Assembly (NCBI RefSeq): GCF_025642135.1
Contig: NZ_CP106793.1
Coordinates: 3,393,001-3,457,000 of the forward strand
Length of the DNA stretch: 64,000 nucleotides
Direction: 5' to 3'
Source: Streptomyces cynarae
GTDB lineage: Bacteria > Actinomycetota > Actinomycetes > Streptomycetales > Streptomycetaceae
Shown: positions 9,642 to 18,095 of the stretch, in pieces
How the letters are laid out: each line of letters opens with the position of its first letter
How positions within the stretch are numbered: position 1 is the first letter of the stretch
The notes under the pieces: generated by a model
Database searches by the model: none
What the model was told of the DNA's origin: nothing
What the model saw: the letters and a program-made list of their open reading frames with translations, nothing else
Made by a program: the position numbers and the translations under genes

Positions 9642-9776
9642 AACGAGCATGGCTTTCAGTCATCTACGGCGGATGCACACAATGAGGCGGATCGACGCTG
9701 GGGGATGTGTGCTTCGCGGGCGGCCTGCGCCGAGGAGGACGGGGAGATGGGCATGAGCCGGCCTGGTCACTTTCGC

Positions 9777-10296
9777 CTAGCTGATCTTGTAGTTCTCGTG
9801 CGGGATCGCTTGTGCCCACACCGCCTCGAAGGCGTCGGCGCACAGTTTCGCCCGCGGCGGGGTCCTCGCTGATCTCGCCGCCCGCGGAGGCGCCCTCGCC
9901 GGTGAAGTGGTTCCATCGGATCAACTGGCCGTCGATCAGCCAGAAGTCGTTGCCCGGCAGGGCGATGTCCGAGGCGCGCCGACGCGGCAGCCAGCGCACC
10001 TGTTCACCTGCGGCGACGTTCGTGAACGTGCCGTCGTACAGGAAGCGGGTGTATTACTCGCTGACCGGCTCGGAGACGACCCGGGCCCGGCGTACGACGA
10101 CCCCACGGCTCACCGTCTTCTGGATCAGGTCAAGCCACGGTCGCCACCACGATGCGCGGTCGGCCGGGTCGTGACGGAAGCCCGCGCGCCACTGGGCGAA
10201 GGGGCCCTTCTCGTAGTCGACGGCGTATGAGTCACGCATCTCCAGGTGGACGGCTGACCGGCTCGCGGCGCCGAGCAGTTCAGGCCACGCGGGGAC
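9777..10296 (-). pseudogene. Broken DUF6879-family gene
   Basis: Read on the minus strand, three segments rejoin into one recognisable protein: SAVHLEMRDSY...RASWWRPWLDLI...VVVRRARVVSEPVSE, then a TAA stop at 10054-10056, then YTRFLYDGTFTNVAAGEQVRWLPRR...ALPGNDFW. A frameshift near 9846-9857 leads to KLCADAFEAVWAQAIPHENY and a stop at 9777. This order matches the DUF6879 proteins often found beside XRE/DUF397 genes. The stop looks like an extra codon, because flanking residues stay in the same frame. The N-terminal boundary is vague, and no start codon is obvious at the expected place. Confidence 0.7.
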
Positions 10297-10338
10297 GCTC
10301 GGAGCGCGCCGCGGCTGCCAGCCTCGTACCTCCCGCGC

Positions 10339-10515
10339 GGCGCAGACGAGGACCCGCTCGTCCTGAAGCGCTGAGACTACGAGCCCGCGACGTGGGAGCG
10401 CCTGCGGAGACGGCACGGCTTCACAGACGTCCGGGCCCATCTGCGGCCCGCGCCTGCCGACCGCAAGACTGTCGGAACGTTGATCGTGCAGGCTCACCAC
10501 CCGTCCCACGCGTGA
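10339..10515 (+). pseudogene. Remnant resembling the C-terminus of a class I SAM methyltransferase
   Basis: In one frame the strand reads DEDPLVLKR, a TGA stop (10372-10374), then DYEPATWERLRRRHGF and TDVRAHLRPAP, ending GTLIVQAHHPSHA and a stop. The WERL-x4-HGFTDV-x-A...GTLIVQA pattern is what the last strands of small Streptomyces methyltransferases look like. No SAM-binding motif remains upstream, so this is a decayed fragment. The assignment rests on a short stretch and is tentative. Confidence 0.4.
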
Positions 10516-10798
10516 AGTCAAGGGCGAGCGCTTGGTGGAGCATGAACTCCAACCGCGCTTGATCAGGAGCTTTCCCAAAGCGGAACCGCCTCCATACGAG
10601 ATCTCCACGGCCCCAGGGATTGACGCACGGCTGGTAGTGATTTGAAGTGAGCGCCGTACCGCTGTAAACGCAAAATAATGGCGTGGCCATGCCGCCGCGA
10701 TGCGGCTCGCCAGTCAGGAAACCGACCGGACATCACGGGCTGGGTCAGGGGATGACGGCTGCTGGGGAGCCGGTGGCTCAGCAGAACGGGGGGATCAG

Positions 10799-11152
10799 TT
10801 GAGTACCCATGAGACGGCGCATCCGAAGGGTCCATCGCGCGTCCAGGTGCGGCTGCTTGCCGCGGCCGGTGGGTTAGGCGTGGTACTGCTGGCGGTGACA
10901 CTGGCCGTGGATCTCACGGGCGCCAACGACATGCCCACTCCGACCATGCCGACACTGTCGGGACTGCCGACGTCATTACCGACAGCGTTGCCGACCTCCC
11001 TGCCGACGTCATTACCGACAGCGTTGCCGACATCACTGCCGACCTCCCTGCCAACCGAGCCCGGTCCCACCAGTCTGCCCACCGATCTGCCGAGTCTGAG
11101 CCTTCCGCCGCTCCCGACGGATCTGTCCAACCTGACCGGGGGTGGCTCATGA
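10799..11152 (+). CDS. Single-pass membrane protein with LPTS/LPTA stalk and two TTA codons
   Basis: A 117-residue protein. The TTG at 10799, after the G-rich GGGGGG at 10786-10793, is the most plausible start. An N-terminal cytoplasmic stretch is followed by one transmembrane helix (about residues 20-42). An extracellular low-complexity stalk follows, of repeated LPTS/LPTA units (about 56-90), then LPTD/LPPLP. Codons 60 and 72 are TTA, so expression of the whole downstream operon may be bldA-dependent. Its stop overlaps the next start (ATGA). No enzymatic domain is visible. It may be a wall-spanning linker of a membrane complex; that is inference only. Confidence 0.7.
   Translation: MSTHETAHPKGPSRVQVRLLAAAGGLGVVLLAVTLAVDLTGANDMPTPTMPTLSGLPTSLPTALPTSLPTSLPTALPTSLPTSLPTEPGPTSLPTDLPSLSLPPLPTDLSNLTGGGS
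10961..11056 (+). repeat. Tandem repeat encoding LPTS/LPTA units
   Basis: A 12-bp-based imperfect repeat (ctg-ccg-acg-tca and variants) encodes Leu-Pro-Thr-Ser/Ala. A higher-order 36-bp unit appears twice and carries the TTA codons at 10976 and 11012. Copy number is likely to vary between strains by slippage. Confidence 0.8.
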
Positions 11153-12606
11153 GCGGTCCGCGTCTGCTGTCGGTGCGTGACGATCCATGGGTGCGGGCGC
11201 GGGCGTTGCTGATCGCTCGCGTCGCCATCGTGCTCTATCTTGTCGAGCTGCTGCTCAATCTGACCCGGCCGCATCTGCTGCCCCACGAGCCGGCTCTGTC
11301 GATCTTCTACAAGCTTCCCGGCGACTCCGGATCGCTGGGGCGGCTGCTGTCGACGCCCCGGCTGGTGTTCTGGTGCGTGCTGGCGGGAATCGTGGCCGGT
11401 GCGGCTGTCCAGATCTACGCGGCGCTGACCCGGCGCCGCAATGGTGCCGGCGACGGCGGACGGCGTGCGATCACGCTGACCTGGGTGACCCTGGGATGCC
11501 TGCTGCTGCCGTTCGGGCTGATCTCCCTGACCGTCCTCTTCGAGTTCTTCCCGACCACGCTCCTGTGCCTGCCCACCACGGCCCTGGTCCTGTTTCTGCT
11601 GCGCGCGGTCGTACGGTTCGCCCGGGTGTCGTGGGCGGCGCTGCTGCTCGCCTTCGCCTGGGGCTCGTTGATCGTCTTCGGGTTGGGCCGGGCCTACACC
11701 AGCCTGGCGTACGGCACCGTCTACGGTTATCTGGGCCCGAAAAGCGGAACCGACCTCGGCTCGTTCACCAAGGGGCTCGACGACACCATCAACCTGCTGA
11801 TCGTCCATCTCAGCCTGGTCAACGCTCTCATCGTCGCGGCGGGGGTCGCGTTGCTTCTGATGCTGCTGCGGCATCGCGTGACCGACGCTGTGACGGGCCT
11901 GCTCCTCGGTGCGACGGTCGGGCTCGGCTACAACTTCGTGGAAAACGTGCTGATCATCAAGTTGTACGGCTCGTTGGGCGTTTTCTTTGGGCCCACCAGC
12001 GGCTTCGAGTACTGGATCCGCGAGGCGATCGGCCTTCTCGGCGGACAGGTGACGTTCGGGGCGCTGGTCGGGGCCGGGATCGGTGCGGCTGCCGGTGTCC
12101 ACAGGCGCGGTTTGCTCGTCGGGGCGGGCCTGCTGGCGGCCGTCGGCGGGGCGACGGCCGCCGAGACGCTGTCGGGTTGGTTGGCGAGCGAGCTGGGCGA
12201 CGGTGTGCAGGTCGGTAGCGCGCTCGACACGCTCGTGGTCTCGCCGTTCTTCTGGCTGCTGCCCCAACTGCCGTTCTTCGCACTGGCCGTCGCGCTCCTC
12301 GTGACTGGGATCCGGTCACGGGCCCCTGCGCTGCGTGCTGCGGTGGCGGCGGAGACCGCGCCGGCCGGGCCCATCACGCAGGTGGAGGCACCGGTCCTCG
12401 TCTCGCCGGTGCTGCGGTTCTGGGCGGTGGCGGGCACCTGGCGGGCGTACGACAGGGCCACGGCACTGGCCCTGCACCGGCTGCAGTCCGCCCAGTTGGA
12501 GCTCGCGAGCTGGCGGGCGCAGAACGATCCGGAAGCTGGTGCCGAGGGGGACGAGTTGAGGGCACGCGTCATGCGGGGCAAGGGCGTACGGGAGGTGACC
12601 CCGTGA
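11149..12606 (+). CDS. Polytopic membrane protein, distantly PrsW-like
   Basis: A 485-residue protein with roughly nine or ten hydrophobic segments and a hydrophilic C-terminal tail of about 75 residues. Around residues 258-300 the pattern GLGYNFVEN (F263-V-E-N266), then WIREAIGLLGGQ and GALVGAGIG, recalls the membrane core of PrsW-type intramembrane proteases. The first glutamate motif and the histidine expected in the following helix are not seen, so a catalytic role is doubtful. Overlapping start/stop codons couple it to the stalk protein before and the small secreted protein after. Function unknown; most likely the membrane core of a complex formed by this operon. Confidence 0.75.
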   Translation: MSGPRLLSVRDDPWVRARALLIARVAIVLYLVELLLNLTRPHLLPHEPALSIFYKLPGDSGSLGRLLSTPRLVFWCVLAGIVAGAAVQIYAALTRRRNGAGDGGRRAITLTWVTLGCLLLPFGLISLTVLFEFFPTTLLCLPTTALVLFLLRAVVRFARVSWAALLLAFAWGSLIVFGLGRAYTSLAYGTVYGYLGPKSGTDLGSFTKGLDDTINLLIVHLSLVNALIVAAGVALLLMLLRHRVTDAVTGLLLGATVGLGYNFVENVLIIKLYGSLGVFFGPTSGFEYWIREAIGLLGGQVTFGALVGAGIGAAAGVHRRGLLVGAGLLAAVGGATAAETLSGWLASELGDGVQVGSALDTLVVSPFFWLLPQLPFFALAVALLVTGIRSRAPALRAAVAAETAPAGPITQVEAPVLVSPVLRFWAVAGTWRAYDRATALALHRLQSAQLELASWRAQNDPEAGAEGDELRARVMRGKGVREVTP

Positions 12607-13004
12607 GCCGCGTCGTTCGTGCCCGCGGGCGCGCCGGGCGGCTGGTGCGCAGGGCCGCCGCACGGCTGGCGGTTGGCGCGGTCCTCGTGGCCTGCACGAT
12701 GCTGCTGGCTCCGCAGGAGGCGTCCGCGTGCGCCGTGGGGTACGGCTACCGGCCGTCGGTGGACTTCAGCGACATAAGCCATCACCGGACGTGCTCGACC
12801 GGGACCTCCACGGCTGGGGTCGCCGCCTTCGCCGTACTGGTGCTCGGCGCCCTGGCCGCAGCGGGCGTGGTCGCCTTCCGTAGCGGTGAGCGGCGGATGG
12901 GAGCGGACACGCCAGGCCGGAGCGGCCCGACTTCCGCCCTGGCCGCCTACCTGGACGCCACGGGTGTCGTGCCTCTGGCGTGGGGTGAGGGCCATGCGCC
13001 GTAA
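12603..13004 (+). CDS. Small membrane protein with signal peptide-like N-terminus
   Basis: A 133-residue protein starting at GTG 12603 (GTGA overlap). An N-terminal basic region and hydrophobic segment (about residues 20-42, ending before ASACAV) look like a signal sequence. An outward stretch of ~35 residues with three cysteines follows, then a second hydrophobic helix (about 60-82) and a basic cytoplasmic tail. Topology is therefore two membrane passes or a cleaved signal plus an anchor. No family recognised. It sits between the polytopic protein and the large secreted protein in the same coupled operon. Confidence 0.65.
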   Translation: MSRVVRARGRAGRLVRRAAARLAVGAVLVACTMLLAPQEASACAVGYGYRPSVDFSDISHHRTCSTGTSTAGVAAFAVLVLGALAAAGVVAFRSGERRMGADTPGRSGPTSALAAYLDATGVVPLAWGEGHAP

Positions 13005-15192
13005 CGTACTGCGCCTCGGCGCACTGTTCACCGCGCTCTTTCTCTTCTTCTCGCCGACGGTGCCGAGCGCACTCGCGGCCCCCTCCCAGCCCTCCCATTC
13101 ATCGAATGACGACATCCTCCTGGTGCCACGGGGTACGACCCCGAACTCTGAACAACTCCGAGACATCGCCAAGCGGCTCATAGCCGATCGGCTGGGGCGT
13201 GACCTTTTCGATGCCTGGGGGTCCTTCCGGATGCGTAAGTATCCTCCGGAGGAAGTTGCTGTGGCATATCTCCGCTTCGACTGGATGTCGTCCGACAGTA
13301 CGCTGCCCGGCTGGCTGCGGAATCAACTCGACACCTTCCTGTCCGAACTTGAAAACGAAATACAGTTCCCCAGCTCCAAGCCGAAGCGATACCCGTTGCG
13401 CGTGAAATTGGGTATCGGCGATTCCGCCATCTACAAACGACTCGGCATGAGCTATACGCCGGGTCACCCATATCTTGTGGAATATGGGCCGGTTGCGGAT
13501 CCGCTCTTGAAGCTGGAAGTCGGTAGCGATGGCGACTCCGCGCACACTGAGAGGAACATCATCGAGTGGCTGGAGCGGACCCTTCCGATCGTCCTTGGGA
13601 GAATAGCCCGCACCGATGCCGAGAGAGATAAGATCGACGAGGCAGTCAAGACGATCATTGAAAAATCGGGGGCCGCACTCGCGGGACTTCGCACATCATG
13701 CGGAAAGTGCCAGGGCCGGATGGAGAAGGTGAATCTGAGCTTCCCTAAGACTCTCGCGATCACCTTCTTCGACGAGAAGGGGACGCCGGATGCCACCCGG
13801 GCATCGGCGATCCTCCATGGGGGACTGCTGGACATGGCGCACAAGGAAATGGTCCGGTTGATCAAAGAAGACGAGGCGCGGGCCGACCAGAACATGGGTC
13901 AGGCATCCCCTTGCTCATCGGCGAATGGGTCCCATTCGATGGCAATGGTCGAGCTGCCGATGGCTTCTGACTGCGGTGAGAGCGAGAACAGTGGCCTCGC
14001 CCAAGCCCTCGCATCGGGGACGTACGGAGGCGTCGACTTCTCCAGCCTCCAGCTCCGCTACATGTCGGACAGCCCCGGCTCGGGCGTGCAGTACGCGTTC
14101 TCGGGGAAGGCCACGTCGCCCGGGCTCATGCAGGACGTCGACGCCGGAAGAGCGGCGCTGACCGACAGCGCGGCAGACTTGAGAACCTGGCTCGTGCTCG
14201 ATCCCAGCAAGTTCTGGGTGAACCTCAATCCGGACGAGCCGGACCGCATCATCGACGCGAAGCTCGGCCAGACGAACGCAGGCCGTGCGCTGCTGGAGGC
14301 GGACTGGCGGATGAAGCAGACCGAGGGGAGGCTGCTTGACCCCAAGACCTCTTTCGGCGCCGAGTACTGGAGACGGCTCGGCGGTTCGTCGGGGAAGTCC
14401 TGTTATTCGTCGCGGATGTGGATCGTTCCGGGGGAGGTGGAGGTACGCGAGGACGGCGACTCGCTCTACGTCCTCAAGGCCGAGCTCAACGTCAAGGCCA
14501 AGGCGGAAGAGGTCGCCGGACTGGGACAGATCTCCTGCAACGCGGACCCTGCGGAAACGGCACGCAATGAGCGGCTCGAACAGGAAATGATGGTCCCGAA
14601 GATCGTGAAGGCAGTCAACACGGACCCCGAGTACGCGCCGTTGCGCAGGGCGTTCCTGGCCCGTGTCGTCGCACAGTGGATCCGCGACCGCCACGCCGAC
14701 GGCCACAGCACCTCGTTCGACAAACTGATCGATTCCGGTGACGTGGGACCCGCCTCCCTGCACGGGTCATGGCAGCCGAAGCAGGTCTACGACGCGTACC
14801 TGCACTCCATCAACGAAGGGGACTTCACCTACAAGCGGACGACCCGGGTCGGCAACACCACCATCACCTACGTGATGCGGACCGGCGGCGTCGACTTCAG
14901 CAAACTGCCGTCGAAGAAGCTGACTTCGGCGGAGATGGACCGGCAGGTGCCGAAATTGTCGCAGACCATACGGCAGGCGGCCGGACAGCCCGCGACGGCG
15001 TCGGACGGTTCGGTCTGGCTGGGTGACAGAGCTGCGGCACCCCACACCGGCGCCTGGGGCAGGATCCGCACCTACCTGGGCGGCCGCACCGGAATCCTGA
15101 TCGTCGTCGTGGTGGCGCTGGGCATCCTGCTGCTGTTCGTCCGCGACGGCTCGGCGATGCGCCGCGGGAGGCCGGTAGACGGCAGTTCATGA
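12994..15192 (+). CDS. Large secreted, C-terminally anchored protein with deaminase-like motif
   Basis: A 732-residue protein. The ATG at 12994 lies inside the end of the preceding gene and precedes a clear signal peptide (MRRNVLRLGALFTALFLFF... to about residue 30). The C-terminus has a transmembrane helix (ILIVVVVALGILLLFV) and a short basic tail, so the body is extracytoplasmic. At residues 184-186 is H-T-E in AHTERNIIEWL and at 236-239 C-G-K-C followed by a strand-like LAITFFDE. This spacing is like the HxE/CxxC zinc site of nucleic-acid/nucleotide deaminases. The C-terminal half is unfamiliar. Whether the domain is an active deaminase is unproven. It is the last gene of the four-gene operon. 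Confidence 0.65.
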   Translation: MRRNVLRLGALFTALFLFFSPTVPSALAAPSQPSHSSNDDILLVPRGTTPNSEQLRDIAKRLIADRLGRDLFDAWGSFRMRKYPPEEVAVAYLRFDWMSSDSTLPGWLRNQLDTFLSELENEIQFPSSKPKRYPLRVKLGIGDSAIYKRLGMSYTPGHPYLVEYGPVADPLLKLEVGSDGDSAHTERNIIEWLERTLPIVLGRIARTDAERDKIDEAVKTIIEKSGAALAGLRTSCGKCQGRMEKVNLSFPKTLAITFFDEKGTPDATRASAILHGGLLDMAHKEMVRLIKEDEARADQNMGQASPCSSANGSHSMAMVELPMASDCGESENSGLAQALASGTYGGVDFSSLQLRYMSDSPGSGVQYAFSGKATSPGLMQDVDAGRAALTDSAADLRTWLVLDPSKFWVNLNPDEPDRIIDAKLGQTNAGRALLEADWRMKQTEGRLLDPKTSFGAEYWRRLGGSSGKSCYSSRMWIVPGEVEVREDGDSLYVLKAELNVKAKAEEVAGLGQISCNADPAETARNERLEQEMMVPKIVKAVNTDPEYAPLRRAFLARVVAQWIRDRHADGHSTSFDKLIDSGDVGPASLHGSWQPKQVYDAYLHSINEGDFTYKRTTRVGNTTITYVMRTGGVDFSKLPSKKLTSAEMDRQVPKLSQTIRQAAGQPATASDGSVWLGDRAAAPHTGAWGRIRTYLGGRTGILIVVVVALGILLLFVRDGSAMRRGRPVDGSS

Positions 15193-15211
15193 GCCCAGCA
15201 GGAGGCGAACC

Positions 15212-15481
15212 TTCACGCTGGGCATCGCCAAGCGCACCACGCCCCGCGAGCTGTGGGAGCCGAAGCCCTTCGTCCGCACCAACATCGTCATCACCGCCGT
15301 GTGGACCGCCGCCTTCGCCCCGACGGCCATCGTGCTCGCCGTCGTCGCGCACCCCGGGAACGCCCACTCCACCACGGCCACCCTCATCCAGCTCGCCGGG
15401 TTCGTGATCCCGATGGTCCTCACGGTCCGCTACGTCGCCGCCGTCCAGGCCAGGGCCGGTGCCGCGTGCGAACAGAACTGA
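15212..15481 (+). pseudogene. Truncated copy of the membrane-protein gene at 24362-24922
   Basis: From 15212 the frame reads TFTLGIAKRTTPRELW...KPFVRTN and continues to AGFVIPM...VRYVAAVQARAGAACEQN. This is the C-terminal half of the 186-residue membrane protein encoded about 9.2 kb downstream. The DNA is also closely similar, with only about 20 differences by eye over ~260 bp. The first ~100 codons are missing: the copy starts abruptly 20 bp after the stop of the preceding gene. It looks like a partial duplication or the relic of a recombination event. Confidence 0.8.
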
Positions 15482-15565
15482 CGGCGACCTTCGTCAGCGA
15501 GAGCGCTCAGGTCGTCACGGAACGGCGCCGGGGAGACGCGAAGGCGGACCCGGCCGCTCTGCCGC

Positions 15566-16399
15566 TCAGTGCGGCCGTCGCAGGAACGCGATGAGCGCCG
15601 CCGTGAGTTCTGCGGACGCGTCCTCCTGGACCAGGTGGCCTGCGTCGGCGATCGGCTCCCATTGCGCGTCCGGGATCAGAGACGCCAGCTCTCGTCCCTT
15701 CGCCGGGGGAATCCAGGTGTCGTTCTCGCCCCAGCAGATCAGCGTGGGGATGCTGATCTGCGCGTACCGGTCCTGGATTTCGTCGGTCCAGCGCTGGTCG
15801 GCCTGGGCGATCTGCCGGTAGAAGGCCGCCTGGCCCGGGTCTCCGAGCCAGGGATGGACGAGCCGGTCGAGAACCGCGGGGTGCAGGCCCGGGCTGCTGG
15901 CGGAGCTGACGTACTCGCGGACGAGGGCCTCGTGCAGTGCGGGCGGTAGTTGCTCGAAGACTTCGGCGTGCTCTTGGACGAGCCGGAAGAAGGGGGAGCC
16001 CCACGGGGCCAGCGCCACCGGATCGACCAGGGCGAGGGCCCGGTAGCGGGCGCCGTGCAGCAAGTGTGCTCGCAAGGCGACCGCGCCGCCGAAGTCGTGG
16101 GCGACCACGAGCGGTTCCTCCAGCCCCCAGTGGTTCAGGAGTTCGGTGAAGACCCGGCCCTGGGCGGCCAAGGACACGTCCTGGCCCGTGGACTTCTCCG
16201 ACAGCCCGTATCCCGGCATGTCCCAGACGAACACCTGGTGGTCGCGCGCGAGCGAACGGGCTATGGCACGCCATACGTACGAGGAGAACGGGGTCCCGTG
16301 GAGAAGGACGACCGGTTGCCGGTCGGAGTGCCCCAGGCGGTCCCAGCGGATGTCACCGGATGTGCTGGTGAACGTCTGGGTCAGCTGCCATTCGGTCAT
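15566..16399 (-). CDS. Alpha/beta hydrolase with aspartate nucleophile (epoxide hydrolase/dehalogenase type)
   Basis: A 277-residue alpha/beta hydrolase. HGTP (34-37) forms the oxyanion hole. The nucleophile elbow is AHDFGG with Asp102 in place of serine, Asp227 (WGENDTW) is a candidate acid, and His255 (AGHLVQED) is the general base. An Asp nucleophile indicates epoxide hydrolase or haloalkane/haloacetate dehalogenase chemistry rather than esterase activity. The cap domain lies between residues ~130 and 215. No signal peptide, so cytoplasmic. It is monocistronic and its substrate cannot be told from sequence. Confidence 0.88.
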   Translation of the reverse strand: MTEWQLTQTFTSTSGDIRWDRLGHSDRQPVVLLHGTPFSSYVWRAIARSLARDHQVFVWDMPGYGLSEKSTGQDVSLAAQGRVFTELLNHWGLEEPLVVAHDFGGAVALRAHLLHGARYRALALVDPVALAPWGSPFFRLVQEHAEVFEQLPPALHEALVREYVSSASSPGLHPAVLDRLVHPWLGDPGQAAFYRQIAQADQRWTDEIQDRYAQISIPTLICWGENDTWIPPAKGRELASLIPDAQWEPIADAGHLVQEDASAELTAALIAFLRRPH

Positions 16400-16522
16400 G
16401 GATGCCGTTCCTCTCGGTCGCGCCGGTGCGGCAGGTGGGTCACCGCACGGGGACCGTCCCGCCCGACGGACACGCCTCCCCCGGACCCGTGCACTTACAC
16501 GCCGTCGCGCGCCAGGCCGGTG

Positions 16523-17290
16523 TCACTGCCCCTTCTTGCCGGAAGAACCGGCAGAAGCAGACGGCGCCTTCCCGGCGGCGCCGCTGTCCGCCCCGCTGTC
16601 GCCCCCGCCGTCGCGGCCGCCGCCCGACGCCGGCGGATGGGAGCAGTACTCCGCGACAGCGGCTTCGCTTCCCGCCGCCTCGACAAGGCGCCGCGGTGCG
16701 GCCGGTGGATGGCCGTGTGTCTGCCGGGCCGCCCGGTAGGCGGTGCACAGGCTGCGCAGCGACTGGGCTGCGGCGGACGGGCCCGCCGCGTCGGCGGAGG
16801 AGCGCGCTCCGGGCTTCCCGCTTCTGGGCGCCGCGCCGGTGGCGCCGGCGTCGGGGAGTTCGCCGGGTGCGGACGTCGTCGAGGGCCGTGGCTGGGAGGA
16901 GGCGGAGACCTGGGCTCCGCCCGGAGTCCGTCCGGAGCCTCCCGGGAGGGGCAGGTGGAGGGCGTTGGTCTGGACGGCCACCGCCACCCCGCCGAACGTC
17001 AGCGCGACCGTCACCGCGCCGATCCCGGCCTTGGCCCATCCCGGCGTCCTGCGGCGGCGGTATCGGGGCGCGCCCGCCGACGCGTCCGGGAGCGCCCCGG
17101 CCGACGCGGCCCGGAAGGCGGCTACCGCAGCGTCCTCGCCGTCCGCGGGCGAAACGTCCTCGGGGGTGGCGGCCGCCGCCCGCAGCACCGCCGACAGACT
17201 GCCGAACTCCTCACCGCCGGCACCCGGTACACGCTGCAGCAACCGCTCGGCCGTGCGGTCGTCCAGCCGGCTCCGCTGTCCTTTCCTCAC
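16523..17290 (-). CDS. Membrane-anchored protein coupled to ECF sigma factor (candidate anti-sigma)
   Basis: A 255-residue protein starting at GTG 17290, overlapping the sigma-factor stop (GTGA). A cytoplasmic N-terminus of ~85 residues (LDDRTAERLLQRV...) precedes one transmembrane helix (WAKAGIGAVTVALTFGGVAVAV). A Ser/Pro/Gly/Ala-rich external domain with a small conserved core (SLRSLCTAYRAAR...VAEYC) follows. I see no HxxxCxxC ZAS motif. Position, topology and translational coupling are those of a cognate anti-sigma factor or regulator of the ECF protein; the assignment is by context. Confidence 0.7.
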   Translation of the reverse strand: MRKGQRSRLDDRTAERLLQRVPGAGGEEFGSLSAVLRAAAATPEDVSPADGEDAAVAAFRAASAGALPDASAGAPRYRRRRTPGWAKAGIGAVTVALTFGGVAVAVQTNALHLPLPGGSGRTPGGAQVSASSQPRPSTTSAPGELPDAGATGAAPRSGKPGARSSADAAGPSAAAQSLRSLCTAYRAARQTHGHPPAAPRRLVEAAGSEAAVAEYCSHPPASGGGRDGGGDSGADSGAAGKAPSASAGSSGKKGQ

Positions 17291-17934
17291 GCGGTGTCCT
17301 CCAGTATCGCCGGTCGGCCCACGGCCGGTCGTGGCGGCTGACCGGGGTGCAGCATGTCGGCCAGTTTCCTCAAGCCCCGGTAGGCGCATACGCGTACGGT
17401 GCCGGGACGCTTGCCCAGCACCCGTCCGGCCTGCTTGGCGTCCAACCCCAGCACGACGCGCAGCAGGACCGCCTCCGCCTGGTCGCGGGGGAGACTCGCG
17501 ATGAGTGCCAGGGCGCGGTCCGTGGACACCGATTCGAGCGCCTCGTCCGCGGTGTCGGACGCCGACGGCAGGTCCAGCAGGTCGCTCTCGTCACCGCCGA
17601 TCAAAGGGCGTCGGCCGGAGCGCCGCAGATGGTCGAGCGCCCGGTTGCGGGCGACCTTGGCGGCCCAGCCGCGGAACCCGTCACCGTCCCCGTGGAACGT
17701 GCCGAGGTCACGGGCGATGTGCAGCCACGCCTCGGACATCACGTCCTCCGCGTCGGCCGCGCCGACCAGCGTCCGCACATAGCGCAGCAGCATCGGGTGC
17801 ACCATCCGGTAGACGCGGCGGAACCCGTCCTCGTCCCCGTTCTGGGCGGCGTGCACGGCATCGGTGAGGGCGGCGTCATGCCTCTGCCGGTCCCGGGCCG
17901 CCGGGTCTCTCCTCGCCTCGCGCACGGTGGCCAT
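17287..17934 (-). CDS. ECF-type RNA polymerase sigma factor
   Basis: A 215-residue sigma-70 family protein. Region 2 (about residues 20-95) includes HPMLLRYVRTLVGAADAEDVMSEAW and FRGWAAKVARNRALDHLRR. Region 4 (about 140-195) has a helix-turn-helix: LPRDQAEAVLLRVVLGLDAKQAG and RPGTVRVCAYRGLRKLA. It has no region 1 or 3, so it belongs to the ECF group. ATG at 17934 is the likely start. It is transcribed divergently from the MatB-like/PBP cluster and coupled to a membrane partner. A role in envelope or polysaccharide gene control is plausible but not shown. Confidence 0.88.
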   Translation of the reverse strand: MATVREARRDPAARDRQRHDAALTDAVHAAQNGDEDGFRRVYRMVHPMLLRYVRTLVGAADAEDVMSEAWLHIARDLGTFHGDGDGFRGWAAKVARNRALDHLRRSGRRPLIGGDESDLLDLPSASDTADEALESVSTDRALALIASLPRDQAEAVLLRVVLGLDAKQAGRVLGKRPGTVRVCAYRGLRKLADMLHPGQPPRPAVGRPAILEDTA

Positions 17935-18095
17935 CCTGCCGCACGCCGGAGCTCGACAGGCCACTGGCCCGGTTCCTCACTGTTCGTCCGACTCGTCCCG
18001 CACCGCAGGGACGAGGTGTAACACTTCCGGCCGAGTCGGCTCTCTCATTGCGGTCGGCCGAGTCGGCAGGCCGGTCGGGACAGGGGGCACAACTC

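Noticed and set aside
11149-12606. Firm assignment as a PrsW intramembrane protease
   Set aside because: Only the FVEN-like segment fits; the first acidic motif and the later histidine are not found, so only a distant resemblance is stated.
15299-15481. Independent 60-residue membrane protein gene
   Set aside because: Frame and sequence continue upstream in register with the C-terminal half of the protein at 24362-24922, so it is the tail of a truncated copy, not a gene.
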